Below, piece after piece: positions 1-8,650 of a stretch of 42,718 bases of DNA (positions within the stretch are counted from its first letter, which is position 1; each line of letters begins with the position of its first letter). Both the position numbers and the translations under genes were made by a program. The notes below the pieces were generated by a model. That model had not been told where the DNA came from. It did not search any database and saw nothing but the letters and a program-made list of their open reading frames with translations. Source of the stretch: Candidatus Saccharimonadota bacterium (lineage in GTDB: Bacteria > Patescibacteriota > Saccharimonadia > Saccharimonadales > Saccharimonadaceae). The stretch is from positions 1 through 42,718 of the forward strand of contig WRGU01000049.1 of the NCBI GenBank assembly GCA_009787015.1, in the 5' to 3' direction.

Positions 1-546
1 CTCGGCATCGATCCAAAATCCGGCGAGCCGGTGTTCGCGCGAGTGGGTCGATTCGGTCCGATGCTGCAAATCGGACGCGGCGACGGCGACGAAAAACCGA
101 AATTTGGCGTTTTTCCGCGCAACGCCCGTCTCGAAACGATTACTCTGGAACAGGCACTAAAAATGTTTGATCTGCCGCGCGTCGTCGGCACCACCGCCGA
201 TGGTCAGGAAATCACCGCTAATATCGGACGTTTCGGACCATATATCAAAATCAGCGAAACTTTTGTCAGTATTAAACCCGCGTCGCCGTTTGAAATTACC
301 GAAACCGAGGCGCGCGACCTCTATAGCGCCAAACTCACCGCCGATGCGGAAAAAAACATCGCGGATTTCGGCGATATTAAAGTCCTCAAAGGACGTTTCG
401 GACCATATATCACCGATGGCAAGAAAAACGCCAAAATCCCGAAAGATACCGATCCAAAATCAATTACAGAGTCCGAAGCCCGCAAACTCCTCTCCGCCGC
501 CCCCGACAAACCGAAACGCAGCCGCTTCTCGCGTCGCGCAAAATAG
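1..546 (+). CDS. topA: DNA topoisomerase I, C-terminal part (5' end outside window)
   Basis: The reading frame is open from base 1, so the gene starts upstream; the track's start at 31 is an internal codon. About 181 residues are visible. They contain three copies of the topoisomerase I C-terminal repeat, each with GRFGP followed by an aromatic or hydrophobic residue (GRFGPMLQIG, GRFGPYIKI, GRFGPYITDG). The tail has the typical ESEARKLL stretch and ends in a basic segment (KPKRSRFSRRAK). Type IA topoisomerases relax negative supercoils through a catalytic Tyr that lies upstream of this window; the C-terminal repeats bind DNA. No cysteine is visible, so this tail uses the zinc-free repeat type rather than zinc fingers. 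The gene ends with TAG. The family assignment is firm; the catalytic core cannot be seen. Confidence 0.93.
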   Translation, partial: LGIDPKSGEPVFARVGRFGPMLQIGRGDGDEKPKFGVFPRNARLETITLEQALKMFDLPRVVGTTADGQEITANIGRFGPYIKISETFVSIKPASPFEITETEARDLYSAKLTADAEKNIADFGDIKVLKGRFGPYITDGKKNAKIPKDTDPKSITESEARKLLSAAPDKPKRSRFSRRAK

Positions 547-608
547 GGTGCAACAGATACGGAGCATTAACATTATGTTGACATTTTTAATATCCTTATA
601 AAAAAATG

Positions 609-637
609 TTGCGTTAAAATAAAACTTGTAGTATAAT
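609..637 (+). promoter_or_regulatory. Promoter for the sigma-4/HARE-HTH gene
   Basis: TTGCGT (609-614), a 17-bp spacer and TATAAT (632-637). The predicted start near 644 gives a leader of about 36 nt with a Shine-Dalgarno sequence (AGGAG) before the ATG at 680. Confidence 0.7.
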
Positions 638-679
638 CGTAGCAACGTGGGAAAACTTTAAGTAACATAGGAGATAATT

Positions 680-1726
680 ATGACTGAGACCCAGAGCGAA
701 AAACATCGATTCGAAACCGTCACGGAGAAGATTTTAATATCAATCGACCGACCGCGCGAAAAAGAAATCATCGAACGACGTTTTGGCATTAACGGACATA
801 AAGAAACTCTGGAATCAGTCGGCGAAACTATGGGCATCACTCGCGAACGGGTGCGCCAAATCGAAAAAGCCACCTTACTGCGCATGCGGCTCGGACTCGA
901 TAACGGCAAAAATCCGGAATTCGACGCCGTTGAAATGGAACTCGTCAAAGTCCTGCACGAACTCGGGCGCGCCGCGAGAACCGAAACTTTGGCAAACGAA
1001 ATTTTCGGCAACCGCACGCAACGATCGCGTGGCATTATCACCCTGATCGCGGAACTGTCGGAAAAAACCGTCGCCACCACCGAAAATGATCAGTATTTCC
1101 CATCGGTAGTTTTGACCACCGAGCTGAGCGAAAAGGACATCAAGAAAAACGTCGACATCGTCGTGAATACCATCAAGGACCACGGCGAACCCGTCACTGC
1201 TGACGAATTATTGGCATTGGTTGGCGGCAAATACGAACATCCGTCCGAAGTTACTGCCATCGCCAGCATCAGCAAGCACGTCTTCAACCTCGACAATAAA
1301 TGGGGTCTGGGCAAATGGCCGACCGTCAATCCGCGCAACATTCGCGACAAAATCTACATCGTCCTGTCCCACAACAACCAAAAACCGATGCATTTTTCCG
1401 ACATCGCCGCCGGTGTTAAATCACGCGATTTCAAACGCAACAACATCACCGACCAAGCGGTTCACAACGAATTGATCAAGGACGATCGTTTCGTGCTCGT
1501 CGGTCGCGGCATTTACGCGCTGTCCGAATGGGGCTATGAAAAAGGTTCGATCATCGACGTCATCAGAAAAGTTTTGGAAAAGGAAAGTCCGCTCCATCGC
1601 GACGAAATCGTCCGCCGCGTCCTCAAAGTCCGCCAAGTCCGCGAAGCCACCATTCTCCTCAACCTCCAATCAAAAACCGACTTCAAACGCATCAATAAGG
1701 GCGAATACACGTTGGTGAAAAAATAG
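680..1726 (+). CDS. Sigma-70 region 4 / HARE-HTH domain regulator
   Basis: 348 aa. Residues about 22-72 form a sigma-70 region 4 helix-turn-helix (RPREKEIIERRFG, then GITRERVRQIEKATLLRMR), the part of sigma factors that contacts the -35 element. Residues about 215-290 look like a HARE-HTH domain (KPMHFSDIAAGV ... RFVLVGRGIYALSEWGY), related to the RNA polymerase delta subunit. Sigma regions 2 and 3 are absent, so this is not a complete sigma factor; it may act as an RNA polymerase accessory factor or DNA-binding regulator (inference). Proteins with this pairing are, as far as I recall, common in Patescibacteria. The start is supported by AGGAG 9 nt upstream. It follows topA on the same strand but has its own promoter. 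Confidence 0.85.
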   Translation: MTETQSEKHRFETVTEKILISIDRPREKEIIERRFGINGHKETLESVGETMGITRERVRQIEKATLLRMRLGLDNGKNPEFDAVEMELVKVLHELGRAARTETLANEIFGNRTQRSRGIITLIAELSEKTVATTENDQYFPSVVLTTELSEKDIKKNVDIVVNTIKDHGEPVTADELLALVGGKYEHPSEVTAIASISKHVFNLDNKWGLGKWPTVNPRNIRDKIYIVLSHNNQKPMHFSDIAAGVKSRDFKRNNITDQAVHNELIKDDRFVLVGRGIYALSEWGYEKGSIIDVIRKVLEKESPLHRDEIVRRVLKVRQVREATILLNLQSKTDFKRINKGEYTLVKK

Positions 1727-1731
1727 TGTTG

Positions 1732-1773
1732 TTGTATACACATGCTTTTATGTTACAATATAAGCATGTGTAT
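1732..1773 (+). promoter_or_regulatory. Promoter with embedded 12-bp perfect palindromic operator
   Basis: TTGTAT (1732-1737) and TACAAT (1754-1759) with a 16-bp spacer form the promoter. A perfect inverted repeat, ATACACATGCTT (1736-1747) and AAGCATGTGTAT (1762-1773), brackets the -10 box with a 14-nt gap. The right arm covers the predicted transcription start and the ATG at 1766. This is the layout of a repressor operator; the small winged-helix gene immediately downstream is the obvious candidate (inference). Confidence 0.65.
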
Positions 1774-2086
1774 TTTCACTAGAAAAAAATCAGGTCGAAA
1801 TGGTGCCGAGAATGGTGCTGACCGACCTCTGTTAAAACGCCCAAAAAGTGGTGCCGAGAATGACGCCGAGATCGTGCCGTTAAATGAAACTGAAATCGCG
1901 GTTTTGCGGGAAATTTCGCGAAATCCATACATTAAAATCGCAAAAATCACAGCTGAAACTGGTCGCTCCCGCAGTGCCATTCAACGCGCCCTCGCCGAGC
2001 TAAAACAACGCGGCATCATCACCCGCATCGGTGGCGCATTCCGCGGACGTTGGAAAATCAGCGAGGTAAAAAAGTATGAAAAATAA
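1766..2086 (+). CDS. Small winged-helix transcriptional regulator
   Basis: 106 aa from ATG 1766. The track's earlier ATG at 1742 lies upstream of the -10 box, so 1766 is preferred: TACAAT ends 6 nt before it, the leaderless geometry seen repeatedly here. The C-terminal 60 residues form a winged helix (ETEIAVLREISRNPYIKIA, then SRSAIQRALAELKQRGIITR and a wing ending RGRWKISE), similar to MarR/Lrp-like domains and to helix-turn-helix tails of AlbA-type ATP-binding regulators. The N-terminal half is polar and low-complexity with a repeated GAEN motif. A palindrome spans its promoter, suggesting negative autoregulation (inference). Function beyond DNA binding is unknown. Confidence 0.72.
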   Translation: MCIFTRKKSGRNGAENGADRPLLKRPKSGAENDAEIVPLNETEIAVLREISRNPYIKIAKITAETGRSRSAIQRALAELKQRGIITRIGGAFRGRWKISEVKKYEK

Positions 2087-2310
2087 CGTCAAGAAAACAG
2101 GTTTTAAGAAAAAATACTTTTTGCCGTATGTGGAATTATCGTGTTGGGCGCAATTTGTATCGTATGGCAGGCGCCAGTAGAGTGTATTGTGAAGCAGCTG
2201 ATGGCAATATTTACAGATTTTATGTAGAAGACGCGGGATTTGAAAAGGTATATAATCGCGAGCGTAATGACTACTCGAGCAGCCTAGATATAAGAGGTAT
2301 TCTGCAATAA
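2076..2310 (+). pseudogene. Decayed small membrane-protein gene with two frame changes
   Basis: An ATG at 2076 overlaps the end of the winged-helix gene by 11 nt and opens a lysine-rich N-terminus (MKNNVKKTGFKKK). After an A6 run the reading must shift by -1 to give a convincing membrane segment (FAVCGIIVLGAICIVW). It must shift again near 2180 to give an acidic C-terminal stretch (YCEAADGNIYRFYVEDAG) ending with TAA at 2310. Together the three frames read like one single-pass protein of about 78 aa that has picked up two frameshifts. Alternatives are sequencing errors in the homopolymer, or frameshifting at the A-run. No family recognised. Confidence 0.38.
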
Positions 2311-2381
2311 ATTGTAATACTGGCATAATACTGACATAACCAATATACATTTACCCTAAAAAATGGTACAATAGCAAGCAG

Positions 2382-4988
2382 ATGGATTGGATTATTCAAT
2401 TTCTGGCGCAATGGTATTTATGGATTCCAATGATTGGGATTTTGGGGTTTTTGACGTGGCGCCAGTACAAGAAAGCGCAGACGATTGAGGGTTATGATTA
2501 TGTGCTGTTGATGCTCGATTTGCCACGGCATAACGATCGGTCGGAAAAATCCGCCGAACAGATGTTTATCGCGCTGCACAGCATTTTGCGCGATCGGCAC
2601 GAATTGCGCGCCAGCAACGGGATTCAGGAATATCTGAGTTTCGAGATGGCGAGCGTCGAGGGCAAAATTAATTTCTTCATCCGCACACCGAAGCATTTGC
2701 AAAATTTCGTGGAAACACAAATCATGGCGCAGTATCCCGCGGTCAAGATTCACGAAACGACCGATTATGCCAAAACCAGCAATTTTCCCGCCAGTGCGGT
2801 GGCGGAATTTGCGTTGACGGACGAAGAATATATCCCGATTAAGACCTATAACGCGTCGGAAATCGATGCGTTGACGGCAATCGTCGCCGCGATGACGGTG
2901 AATCAGGAGAGCGATACGCGCGTGCAGATTCTGGCGCGTCCGATTAGCGACAGTTGGCATGGTACGGTGACGAAATATATCGAGCGCGCCAAATCCGGGC
3001 TGGGTGTCAAAAAACCGATGGATTTTATGTGGTTCGTCGAGGCTCTCGCGGCGTTGTGGCGGCCGCCGACGGTTAAGGATACGACGAAAGTGGTGACTTT
3101 ATCGGAATCGGAACAAACGCGGGTCGATGGAGCAATGCGCAAAATGCAGATCAACGCGTTTCGCGTCAAAATTCGCGTGATCGGGTCGGGTGTCAACCAA
3201 GAATCAGCGCATTCGCGGATTTATGCGGTGCTGAATGCGTTCAAACAACTTTATGCGGCCAATTTGAATAATTTTCGCGTGGTCAAAAAACCTTCGTCGA
3301 ATCATGAGGAACTGCAAAAATATGTGTCGCGCTATTTCGCGGATAATGATGGTTTTATTCTGAATGCCGAGGAACTGGCGACGATTTTTCACCTGCCAAT
3401 CGGTCAGATCCAGGAAGAAATTGCGCCGGCTGATCCGGAGAAAATTGTCGAAACTGATGTAATGTTGCCATTGTTGAACGGCGATCCGGAACACGACCGT
3501 TTGATTTCGGCGTTCGGGCTGACGAATATTAATGGTCTGGATCGTCAATTTGGAATGTATCGGGTCGATCGATCGCGTCATGTGTATATTATTGGACAGA
3601 CTGGAACGGGGAAAACGGCGCTGTTGGAGCTGTTGGCATTGTCGGATATTTATCATAATCAGGGCTATGCGATTATTGATCCGCATGGGGATTTTGCGAC
3701 GAGTAATTTGCAATTTGTGCCGCCGAATCGGATTCAGGATGTGGTCTATTTCAATCCTGCGGACACGGCGTTTCCGCTCGGTTTTAATCCGATGGAGGTT
3801 TACGATCCGTCGCAGCGCAATAACATTTCGTCGGAAATTATCGGCGTCCTTAAACGCATGTTCGGGCAGAGTTGGGGTCCGCGACTCGAATATATTTTGC
3901 GTTATACGATTTTGGCGTTGCTCGAATATCCAAACACGACATTGCTCGACATTACACGCATGCTGACCGACAAGAAGTTCCGCGACAAGGTGTTGATGCG
4001 CGTGACTGATATTGTGGTGCAGCAATTTTGGCGCGTGGAGTTCGGGTCGTGGGGGGAGAAAGAAACGAATTTGGCGGTGGCGCCGATTTTGAATAAGGTC
4101 GGAACTTTCGTCGCGAACCCGATTATTCGCAATATTATCGGACAACCGAAATCGACTTTCAATGTGCGCGAAATCATGGATCAGGGGAAAATTCTGGTTG
4201 TGAATTTGAGCAAGGGTTTGATCGGCGAGGATAATTCGGCGATTTTGGGCGCGCTCCTGATTACGAAAATTCAACTCGCGGCGATTTCGCGTTCCGACAC
4301 GCCCGAGGAGCAACGCAAACCGTTTTTCCTGTACGTTGATGAGTTTCAAAATTTCGCGACGGATTCTTTCGCGATTATTTTGTCCGAAGCGCGCAAATAT
4401 GGTCTGAATTTAGTGGTGGCGAATCAGTATATTTCGCAGATGTCCGATACGATTCGCAACGCGGTTTTTGGCAACGTCGGCACGATTATCTCGATGCGCG
4501 TCAGTCCCGAGGACGCGGCGCTCCTGACCCCGCAATTCGCGCCGTATTTTGACGTTAGCGACATTATGTCAATGAGCAATCGCCAATTTATCGTGCGCAT
4601 GATTGTGGGCGGACAAATTATTCCGCCAGTGATGGCGATCACATTGAAATTGCCGCCATCGCAGGTCGATTATTTGTCGCATATTATTGAAAACACCCGC
4701 CAAAATTTCGCCAAAGCACGCGAAATTGTCGAACGCAATATTGCGCAAACCATGCGTATCCCCCAAGTAATCATTCCGAAATTCAATCCCGTATCCTCGG
4801 AAGTTGTCGGCTCGCAAGCACTCGGCGAAATTTTCCCGAAAGCCGCCGAAGCACCGGTCGTGCCAACTGTTCCGACGGTCGATCGCGATGATATCACAAA
4901 ACGCACTCGCACCCGCGGACGCCGCCACAAAAACCCCGTCGACCCGCCGAATATTCCACCACCGCCGACGTTTGTGGTGAACCATTAG
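2382..4988 (+). CDS. VirD4/TraG/HerA-like DNA-translocating ATPase
   Basis: 868 aa. A single N-terminal membrane segment (WIPMIGILGFLTW, residues about 14-27) is followed by a 370-residue N-terminal domain and a RecA-like ATPase. Walker A is GQTGTGKTALLELLA near residue 405, followed by DPHGDFA; Walker B is LYVDEFQNF near residue 652; ANQYISQM follows, as in TraG/VirD4 coupling proteins. The tail is basic and proline-rich. The family pumps DNA or protein across membranes using ATP. No other type IV secretion gene lies nearby, so conjugation is not supported; competence, pilus or cell-envelope roles remain open. TACAAT lies 9 nt before the ATG, so the mRNA is probably leaderless. A G6 run lies at about 4051. 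Confidence 0.8.
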   Translation: MDWIIQFLAQWYLWIPMIGILGFLTWRQYKKAQTIEGYDYVLLMLDLPRHNDRSEKSAEQMFIALHSILRDRHELRASNGIQEYLSFEMASVEGKINFFIRTPKHLQNFVETQIMAQYPAVKIHETTDYAKTSNFPASAVAEFALTDEEYIPIKTYNASEIDALTAIVAAMTVNQESDTRVQILARPISDSWHGTVTKYIERAKSGLGVKKPMDFMWFVEALAALWRPPTVKDTTKVVTLSESEQTRVDGAMRKMQINAFRVKIRVIGSGVNQESAHSRIYAVLNAFKQLYAANLNNFRVVKKPSSNHEELQKYVSRYFADNDGFILNAEELATIFHLPIGQIQEEIAPADPEKIVETDVMLPLLNGDPEHDRLISAFGLTNINGLDRQFGMYRVDRSRHVYIIGQTGTGKTALLELLALSDIYHNQGYAIIDPHGDFATSNLQFVPPNRIQDVVYFNPADTAFPLGFNPMEVYDPSQRNNISSEIIGVLKRMFGQSWGPRLEYILRYTILALLEYPNTTLLDITRMLTDKKFRDKVLMRVTDIVVQQFWRVEFGSWGEKETNLAVAPILNKVGTFVANPIIRNIIGQPKSTFNVREIMDQGKILVVNLSKGLIGEDNSAILGALLITKIQLAAISRSDTPEEQRKPFFLYVDEFQNFATDSFAIILSEARKYGLNLVVANQYISQMSDTIRNAVFGNVGTIISMRVSPEDAALLTPQFAPYFDVSDIMSMSNRQFIVRMIVGGQIIPPVMAITLKLPPSQVDYLSHIIENTRQNFAKAREIVERNIAQTMRIPQVIIPKFNPVSSEVVGSQALGEIFPKAAEAPVVPTVPTVDRDDITKRTRTRGRRHKNPVDPPNIPPPPTFVVNH

Positions 4989-5001
4989 CCCGCTCCTTCT
5001 C

Positions 5002-5066
5002 ACCGTTTCGTCCCGCCTCGCTCCGGACGTAGAGGGGTTTAAAGAGGTCGGCGGAACGAAAACGGT
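5002..5066. terminator. Long imperfect hairpin between convergent genes
   Basis: ACCGTTTCGTCCCGCC (5002-5017) pairs with GGCGGAACGAAAACGGT (5050-5066), allowing a bulge. It lies between the convergent ends of the ATPase gene and the small membrane-protein gene. No clear U-tract, so either a weak bidirectional terminator or an mRNA-protecting hairpin. Confidence 0.45.
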
Positions 5067-5078
5067 TCGCGTCGCTCA

Positions 5079-5471
5079 TTATGATTCGATAATTTCAAAG
5101 ATTTTCTTGTCTAAAACATAGAGTTTTTGCGTGCGGTTTTCGAGACGGTAGTAGTAGCGGATGTAGAAAATTTCCAAAGTTGTGATAATTACGGTCAATA
5201 TGATCGCGGGGAGGGAGAGGGAATCGATGGAAATGCCGCCCGTAGCGACGGTGAACGACCAACCGCAAAATGCCCATGAACCGATCATGAGGAGAGCGAA
5301 AAACAGCATGACGAAGAGGTGGATTTGGCGTTCGTGTTGGAAATTGCGCGTCATTTCGGTATGATAGCGCGCTAAATCGCGGGCTTTTTCCTTGTCTTTT
5401 CCGTCTTTTCCGTGCAATTTGGCGATTTTGTCTTCGATAAAACCTTTGTGAGTGAGAATATCCTTGTCCAT
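5079..5471 (-). CDS. Small two-pass membrane protein, unknown function
   Basis: 130 aa. A charged N-terminal half (residues 1-48) is followed by two hydrophobic segments (LFVMLFFALLMIGSWAFC and LPAIILTVIITTLEIFYI) and a charged C-terminal tail. No family recognised. The start is supported by a minus-strand TAAAAT exactly 6 nt upstream, implying a leaderless mRNA. It diverges from alr with only 27 bp between the two start codons, so the two promoters overlap and probably compete or are co-regulated (inference). Confidence 0.7.
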   Translation of the reverse strand: MDKDILTHKGFIEDKIAKLHGKDGKDKEKARDLARYHTEMTRNFQHERQIHLFVMLFFALLMIGSWAFCGWSFTVATGGISIDSLSLPAIILTVIITTLEIFYIRYYYRLENRTQKLYVLDKKIFEIIES

Positions 5472-5492
5472 ATTACTATTTTAGCATACAAT
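5464..5492 (+). promoter_or_regulatory. alr promoter overlapping a divergent promoter
   Basis: TTGTCC (5464-5469), 17-bp spacer, TACAAT (5487-5492), then 6 nt to the alr ATG. The opposite strand carries TAAAAT (5478-5483) for the membrane-protein gene. The alr -35 lies within the first codons of the divergent gene. Confidence 0.65.
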
Positions 5493-5498
5493 GTTTAT

Positions 5499-6605
5499 AT
5501 GTTTAGAAAATTGTTTCAAAAAAGTTATGATACGGTAAATGTGATCGAGGTCGATAGCGAACGATTACTGAAAAATATCAATTTTTTCGCAGAAAAATCA
5601 GGACAAGAGGTTTGTCCGGTGCTAAAATCAAATGCGTATGGTCACGGGATTGAACAAGTGGCGTCGATTATCGATGGATATGTTAATTTGGCGGCGGTCG
5701 ATGGCTATTTCGAGGCGAATCGCATTATCAAAAATACACGGGGAGTGCATGTAATATGTATGGGATACGTCAAACCGGAAAATTTTCGGCATGTAGATAC
5801 GCGGCGTGTGTCGTTCGTTGTGCAAAGTGTTGATGATTTGCGTGCAATCGCGAAATGCACGGGGCGAAATCTCAAAATTCATTTGGAAATCAATACGGGT
5901 ATGAATCGTATGGGTCTGAAACCGGATGAAATTGATGATTATTTGCGCGAGTTGGCGTGTCATGATAATTTCGAGTTGGAGGGCATAATGACGCATCTCG
6001 CGGACGCGGATAATGCCGATCCGACTTTCACAGATCGACAAGTAGAGATTTTCGACGAGTGTGTTGATAAAATTTTGGATCAGGGTTTTGCGCCCAAATA
6101 CTTTCACATCGCCGCGAGTGCGGGCGCGCTGAAAGTCAAAAGTCGATTTGCGAATTTGATTCGGCTCGGTATCGGAACGTATGGAATCAACCCGTTAACA
6201 GAGGGCGATCCATTATATGATATATTGCAACAAAATCTGCGTCCGACCCTGACACTCAAAAGCACAATCATCAAAACGATTGATTTGAAAGAGGGTGATA
6301 GTGTGAGTTATGGTTGCACTTTCACCGCGGAACGTCCGATGCGGGTGGCAGTATTGCCGCTCGGTTATTACGAAGCGATTCCGCGCGAATTATCCGGCGT
6401 ATCGCCGATTGTGGGACGGGTATGCATGAATCACACTATCATCGATATTACCGATAAAAATCTAAAAACTGGTAGTGTTGTGACGGTGGTTAGCAATAAT
6501 CCGAATGATTTTAATTCGGTGAATCGATTGTGGCGGGATCACGAAATCTTTCCGTGGGATTTCTTGTGTAAATTATCGTCGGATATTCGGCGTCGGGTGG
6601 TATAG
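5499..6605 (+). CDS. alr: Alanine racemase
   Basis: 368 aa from ATG 5499; the track's start at 5412 would place the promoter inside the gene. Alanine racemase interconverts L- and D-alanine with pyridoxal phosphate, supplying D-Ala for peptidoglycan. The PLP-binding lysine is in PVLKSNAYGHG near residue 40. Other motifs are LEINTGMNRMG, RLGIGTYG in the phosphate-binding region, and VSYGCTFTA with the second catalytic Tyr. Length is normal for the family. Presence implies the cell makes or remodels its own peptidoglycan. The last codons almost touch the convergent hydrolase gene (3-nt gap), so the two share terminator space. Confidence 0.93.
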   Translation: MFRKLFQKSYDTVNVIEVDSERLLKNINFFAEKSGQEVCPVLKSNAYGHGIEQVASIIDGYVNLAAVDGYFEANRIIKNTRGVHVICMGYVKPENFRHVDTRRVSFVVQSVDDLRAIAKCTGRNLKIHLEINTGMNRMGLKPDEIDDYLRELACHDNFELEGIMTHLADADNADPTFTDRQVEIFDECVDKILDQGFAPKYFHIAASAGALKVKSRFANLIRLGIGTYGINPLTEGDPLYDILQQNLRPTLTLKSTIIKTIDLKEGDSVSYGCTFTAERPMRVAVLPLGYYEAIPRELSGVSPIVGRVCMNHTIIDITDKNLKTGSVVTVVSNNPNDFNSVNRLWRDHEIFPWDFLCKLSSDIRRRVV

Positions 6606-6608
6606 GAA

Positions 6609-7232
6609 TTACAAAATTTTGCCGAAATGGATTTTGCGGTATTCCACACCTGCTTTGTCGCAGGCTTGCTGGAGCCAGTTGTCGTAAACCCCTAAACCAG
6701 TGTTCGAACAGAGTGCGTCATGGCGTGGAATGACGGCAATTTTTGGTCGATTGCCGACGATAAAATCCATCGCTTCCTCGGTTTTTAGCCATGGCGCGGA
6801 CACTGGTACGGTTAGAAAATCAGGTTGAGGGGCGGTGGATTCTAACGAATCGCCGGCATTCGCGAAAACATTATCGACCATTACAGCGAGATTTTGACAG
6901 GGAACTACATCGCGGACTATACAAGCATGAAAATTGCTGCCGTAAAATTGCAGTTCGAAAACGCTGGCTTGAATCTTCTCGGGTGCCCACGTAACTCTCG
7001 CACCGTCGATCGGATTATCTTCGGTCGCGAAAACCTGTGCATTGGGATTTCTTGCGCGAATCTTACTCAACACTTCCGGTTGATAATGATCGCCATGTTT
7101 GTGGGTGATGATAATCACATCAATATTATCAAATTCCGGTAATTTCGTGTTGAATTCGACCGGATCAAACAACAATCCGCGTCCGTCCTTTTCGAGATAA
7201 AAACATGAATGTTCAAATTTAGTGATTTGCAT
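6609..7232 (-). CDS. Metallo-beta-lactamase-fold hydrolase
   Basis: 207 aa from the ATG at 7232, which has a strong AGGAGG 6 nt upstream; the track's longer form adds 35 residues before this. The metal-binding signature THKHGDH (HxHxDH) is near residue 60. The N-terminal sequence (ITKFEHSCFYLE) and the later PVSAPWLKTEEA and RHDA segments fit the UPF0173/UlaG-like branch of the superfamily, which binds two metal ions and hydrolyses esters or phosphodiesters; the substrate is not predictable. It is divergent from serS. Its own -10 appears to be TAAAAT on the minus strand near 7256-7261. Confidence 0.8.
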   Translation of the reverse strand: MQITKFEHSCFYLEKDGRGLLFDPVEFNTKLPEFDNIDVIIITHKHGDHYQPEVLSKIRARNPNAQVFATEDNPIDGARVTWAPEKIQASVFELQFYGSNFHACIVRDVVPCQNLAVMVDNVFANAGDSLESTAPQPDFLTVPVSAPWLKTEEAMDFIVGNRPKIAVIPRHDALCSNTGLGVYDNWLQQACDKAGVEYRKIHFGKIL

Positions 7233-7289
7233 AAATCCTCCTTTTTTACACTTATATTTTAGCATACTGTGTGGTAAAATAGTCGTATT

Positions 7290-8552
7290 ATGATGGATAT
7301 TAAATTTATTCGCGAAAATGCTGACGCGGTTCAGCAAAACAATATTAACAAGGGTTATACGGATCTGGACGTTGCCGAATTATTGGAAATCGATAATGAA
7401 CGACGCGATTTGCAAACACAGGTCGACACTCTGCGCGAGCAGAAAAATCAGATTGCAGCGCAAATGAAAAATGGCAAACCGAATCAGGAATTAATCGATC
7501 AGGGCAAGCAGATCAAAATTCAGTTGATGGAGCGGGAAGAATATTTGCGCGCGACCGAAGCAAAGGTCGACGCGATTTTAAGCCGCATTCCCAACATGAT
7601 TTTCGATGATGTGCCGCTCGGCGGTGAAGAAAAGTCGGTCGAAGTGAAAACATGGGGCGAAAAACGCGTGGATGCAAAAATCGATCATCTCGATTACATG
7701 ATTCAGCGCGATTGGGTGGATTTCGAGCGCGGCGCGAAGGTTGCGGGTACGAAATTCTATTATTTGAAAAACGAAGCGGTTTTATTGGAACAGGCGCTCA
7801 TCAATTACGCACAGAATAAACTGTTTAATCGTGAGATTGGCGGTAAAAGATTCACGCTCATGACCACGCCGGACATGGTTAATGAAAAGATTTTACAGGG
7901 CGTCGGTTTCGCTCCGCGCAGCGAGAAAGAAGACAACGATTATTTCGTCGAGGGTGCGGATTTGTCGTTAATTGCGACGGCGGAAATTCCGTTGACCGGT
8001 TACCATGCCGGCGAAATTTTGGATGAAAAGGATTTACCGATTCTTTATGCCGGTTTTAGTCCCTGTTTCCGTCGCGAGGCCGGCGCGGCAGGCAAGCACG
8101 GACGCGGTCTCTTCCGCGTGCATCAATTTAATAAGGTCGAAATGTACTGTTTTTCCTTGCCCGAAGATTCGCGTGCCATTCACGACGAAATCCTCGCGAT
8201 AGAGGAAGAAATTTGGCAAGAATTAGGTATCCCGTACCACATTATCAACATCGCATCTGGTGATTTGGGCGCACCTGCGGCGAAAAAATTCGACTTGGAA
8301 TATTGGTCGCCGATTGATGAAAAATATCGTGAATTGACGTCGTGTTCAAACTGTACCACGTTCCAAGCAAATTCGTTAAATATCCGCGTCCGCCGCGGTG
8401 ATGGTCGAATCGAAACTGTCCACACATTGAACGGCACAGCGATCTCGCTGGCGCGCGCCCTCATCACCATCATCGAAAACTACGCGCAGCCCGACGGGAA
8501 ATTCATCGTTCCGGAAGTTTTGCGCAAGTTTTTGGGCAAAGAAGTCTTATAG
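7290..8552 (+). CDS. serS: Seryl-tRNA synthetase
   Basis: 420 aa. It charges tRNA-Ser (and tRNA-Sec where present) in the cytoplasm. The N-terminal coiled-coil tRNA-binding arm spans residues about 30-105. The class II core has motif 2 (CFRREAGAAGKHGRGLFRVHQF) and motif 3 (TLNGTAISLARALITIIEN), and the family stretch ELTSCSNCTTFQ. TAAAAT ends 9 nt before the first of two in-frame ATG codons (7290, 7293), so the message is probably leaderless. Length is normal. Confidence 0.96.
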   Translation: MMDIKFIRENADAVQQNNINKGYTDLDVAELLEIDNERRDLQTQVDTLREQKNQIAAQMKNGKPNQELIDQGKQIKIQLMEREEYLRATEAKVDAILSRIPNMIFDDVPLGGEEKSVEVKTWGEKRVDAKIDHLDYMIQRDWVDFERGAKVAGTKFYYLKNEAVLLEQALINYAQNKLFNREIGGKRFTLMTTPDMVNEKILQGVGFAPRSEKEDNDYFVEGADLSLIATAEIPLTGYHAGEILDEKDLPILYAGFSPCFRREAGAAGKHGRGLFRVHQFNKVEMYCFSLPEDSRAIHDEILAIEEEIWQELGIPYHIINIASGDLGAPAAKKFDLEYWSPIDEKYRELTSCSNCTTFQANSLNIRVRRGDGRIETVHTLNGTAISLARALITIIENYAQPDGKFIVPEVLRKFLGKEVL

Positions 8553-8600
8553 TCACCCCGAGCATAGTGAGACATGTCATCCTGGGCATAATACTCATTT
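8552..8600. repeat. Degenerate (G)ATGAC-type palindromic repeat
   Basis: GTCACCCCGAGC directly follows the serS stop, with GTCATCCTGGG soon after. Both resemble the ATCCC...GGGATGAC elements found elsewhere in the window. The rest of 8553-8650 holds no visible gene. Confidence 0.4.
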
Positions 8601-8650
8601 CGTGTCCACGCCGCTTATTCGCCACTGTCTTTGACTCTGTTCTGTCATAA

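Noticed and set aside
2000-2350. 116-aa minus-strand ORF over the decayed membrane-protein gene
   Set aside because: No promoter or ribosome site and a low-complexity Tyr/Leu/Phe-rich translation; it overlaps the winged-helix gene.
4051-4056. G6 run in the ATPase gene as a contingency locus
   Set aside because: Six bases is short for slippage, and it interrupts a conserved ATPase region where frameshifts would be harmful.
3204-4349. 381-aa minus-strand ORF
   Set aside because: Lies wholly opposite the TraG/VirD4-like ATPase, whose Walker motifs are clear; the minus translation is Arg/Asn/Ile-rich with no domain, a typical shadow.
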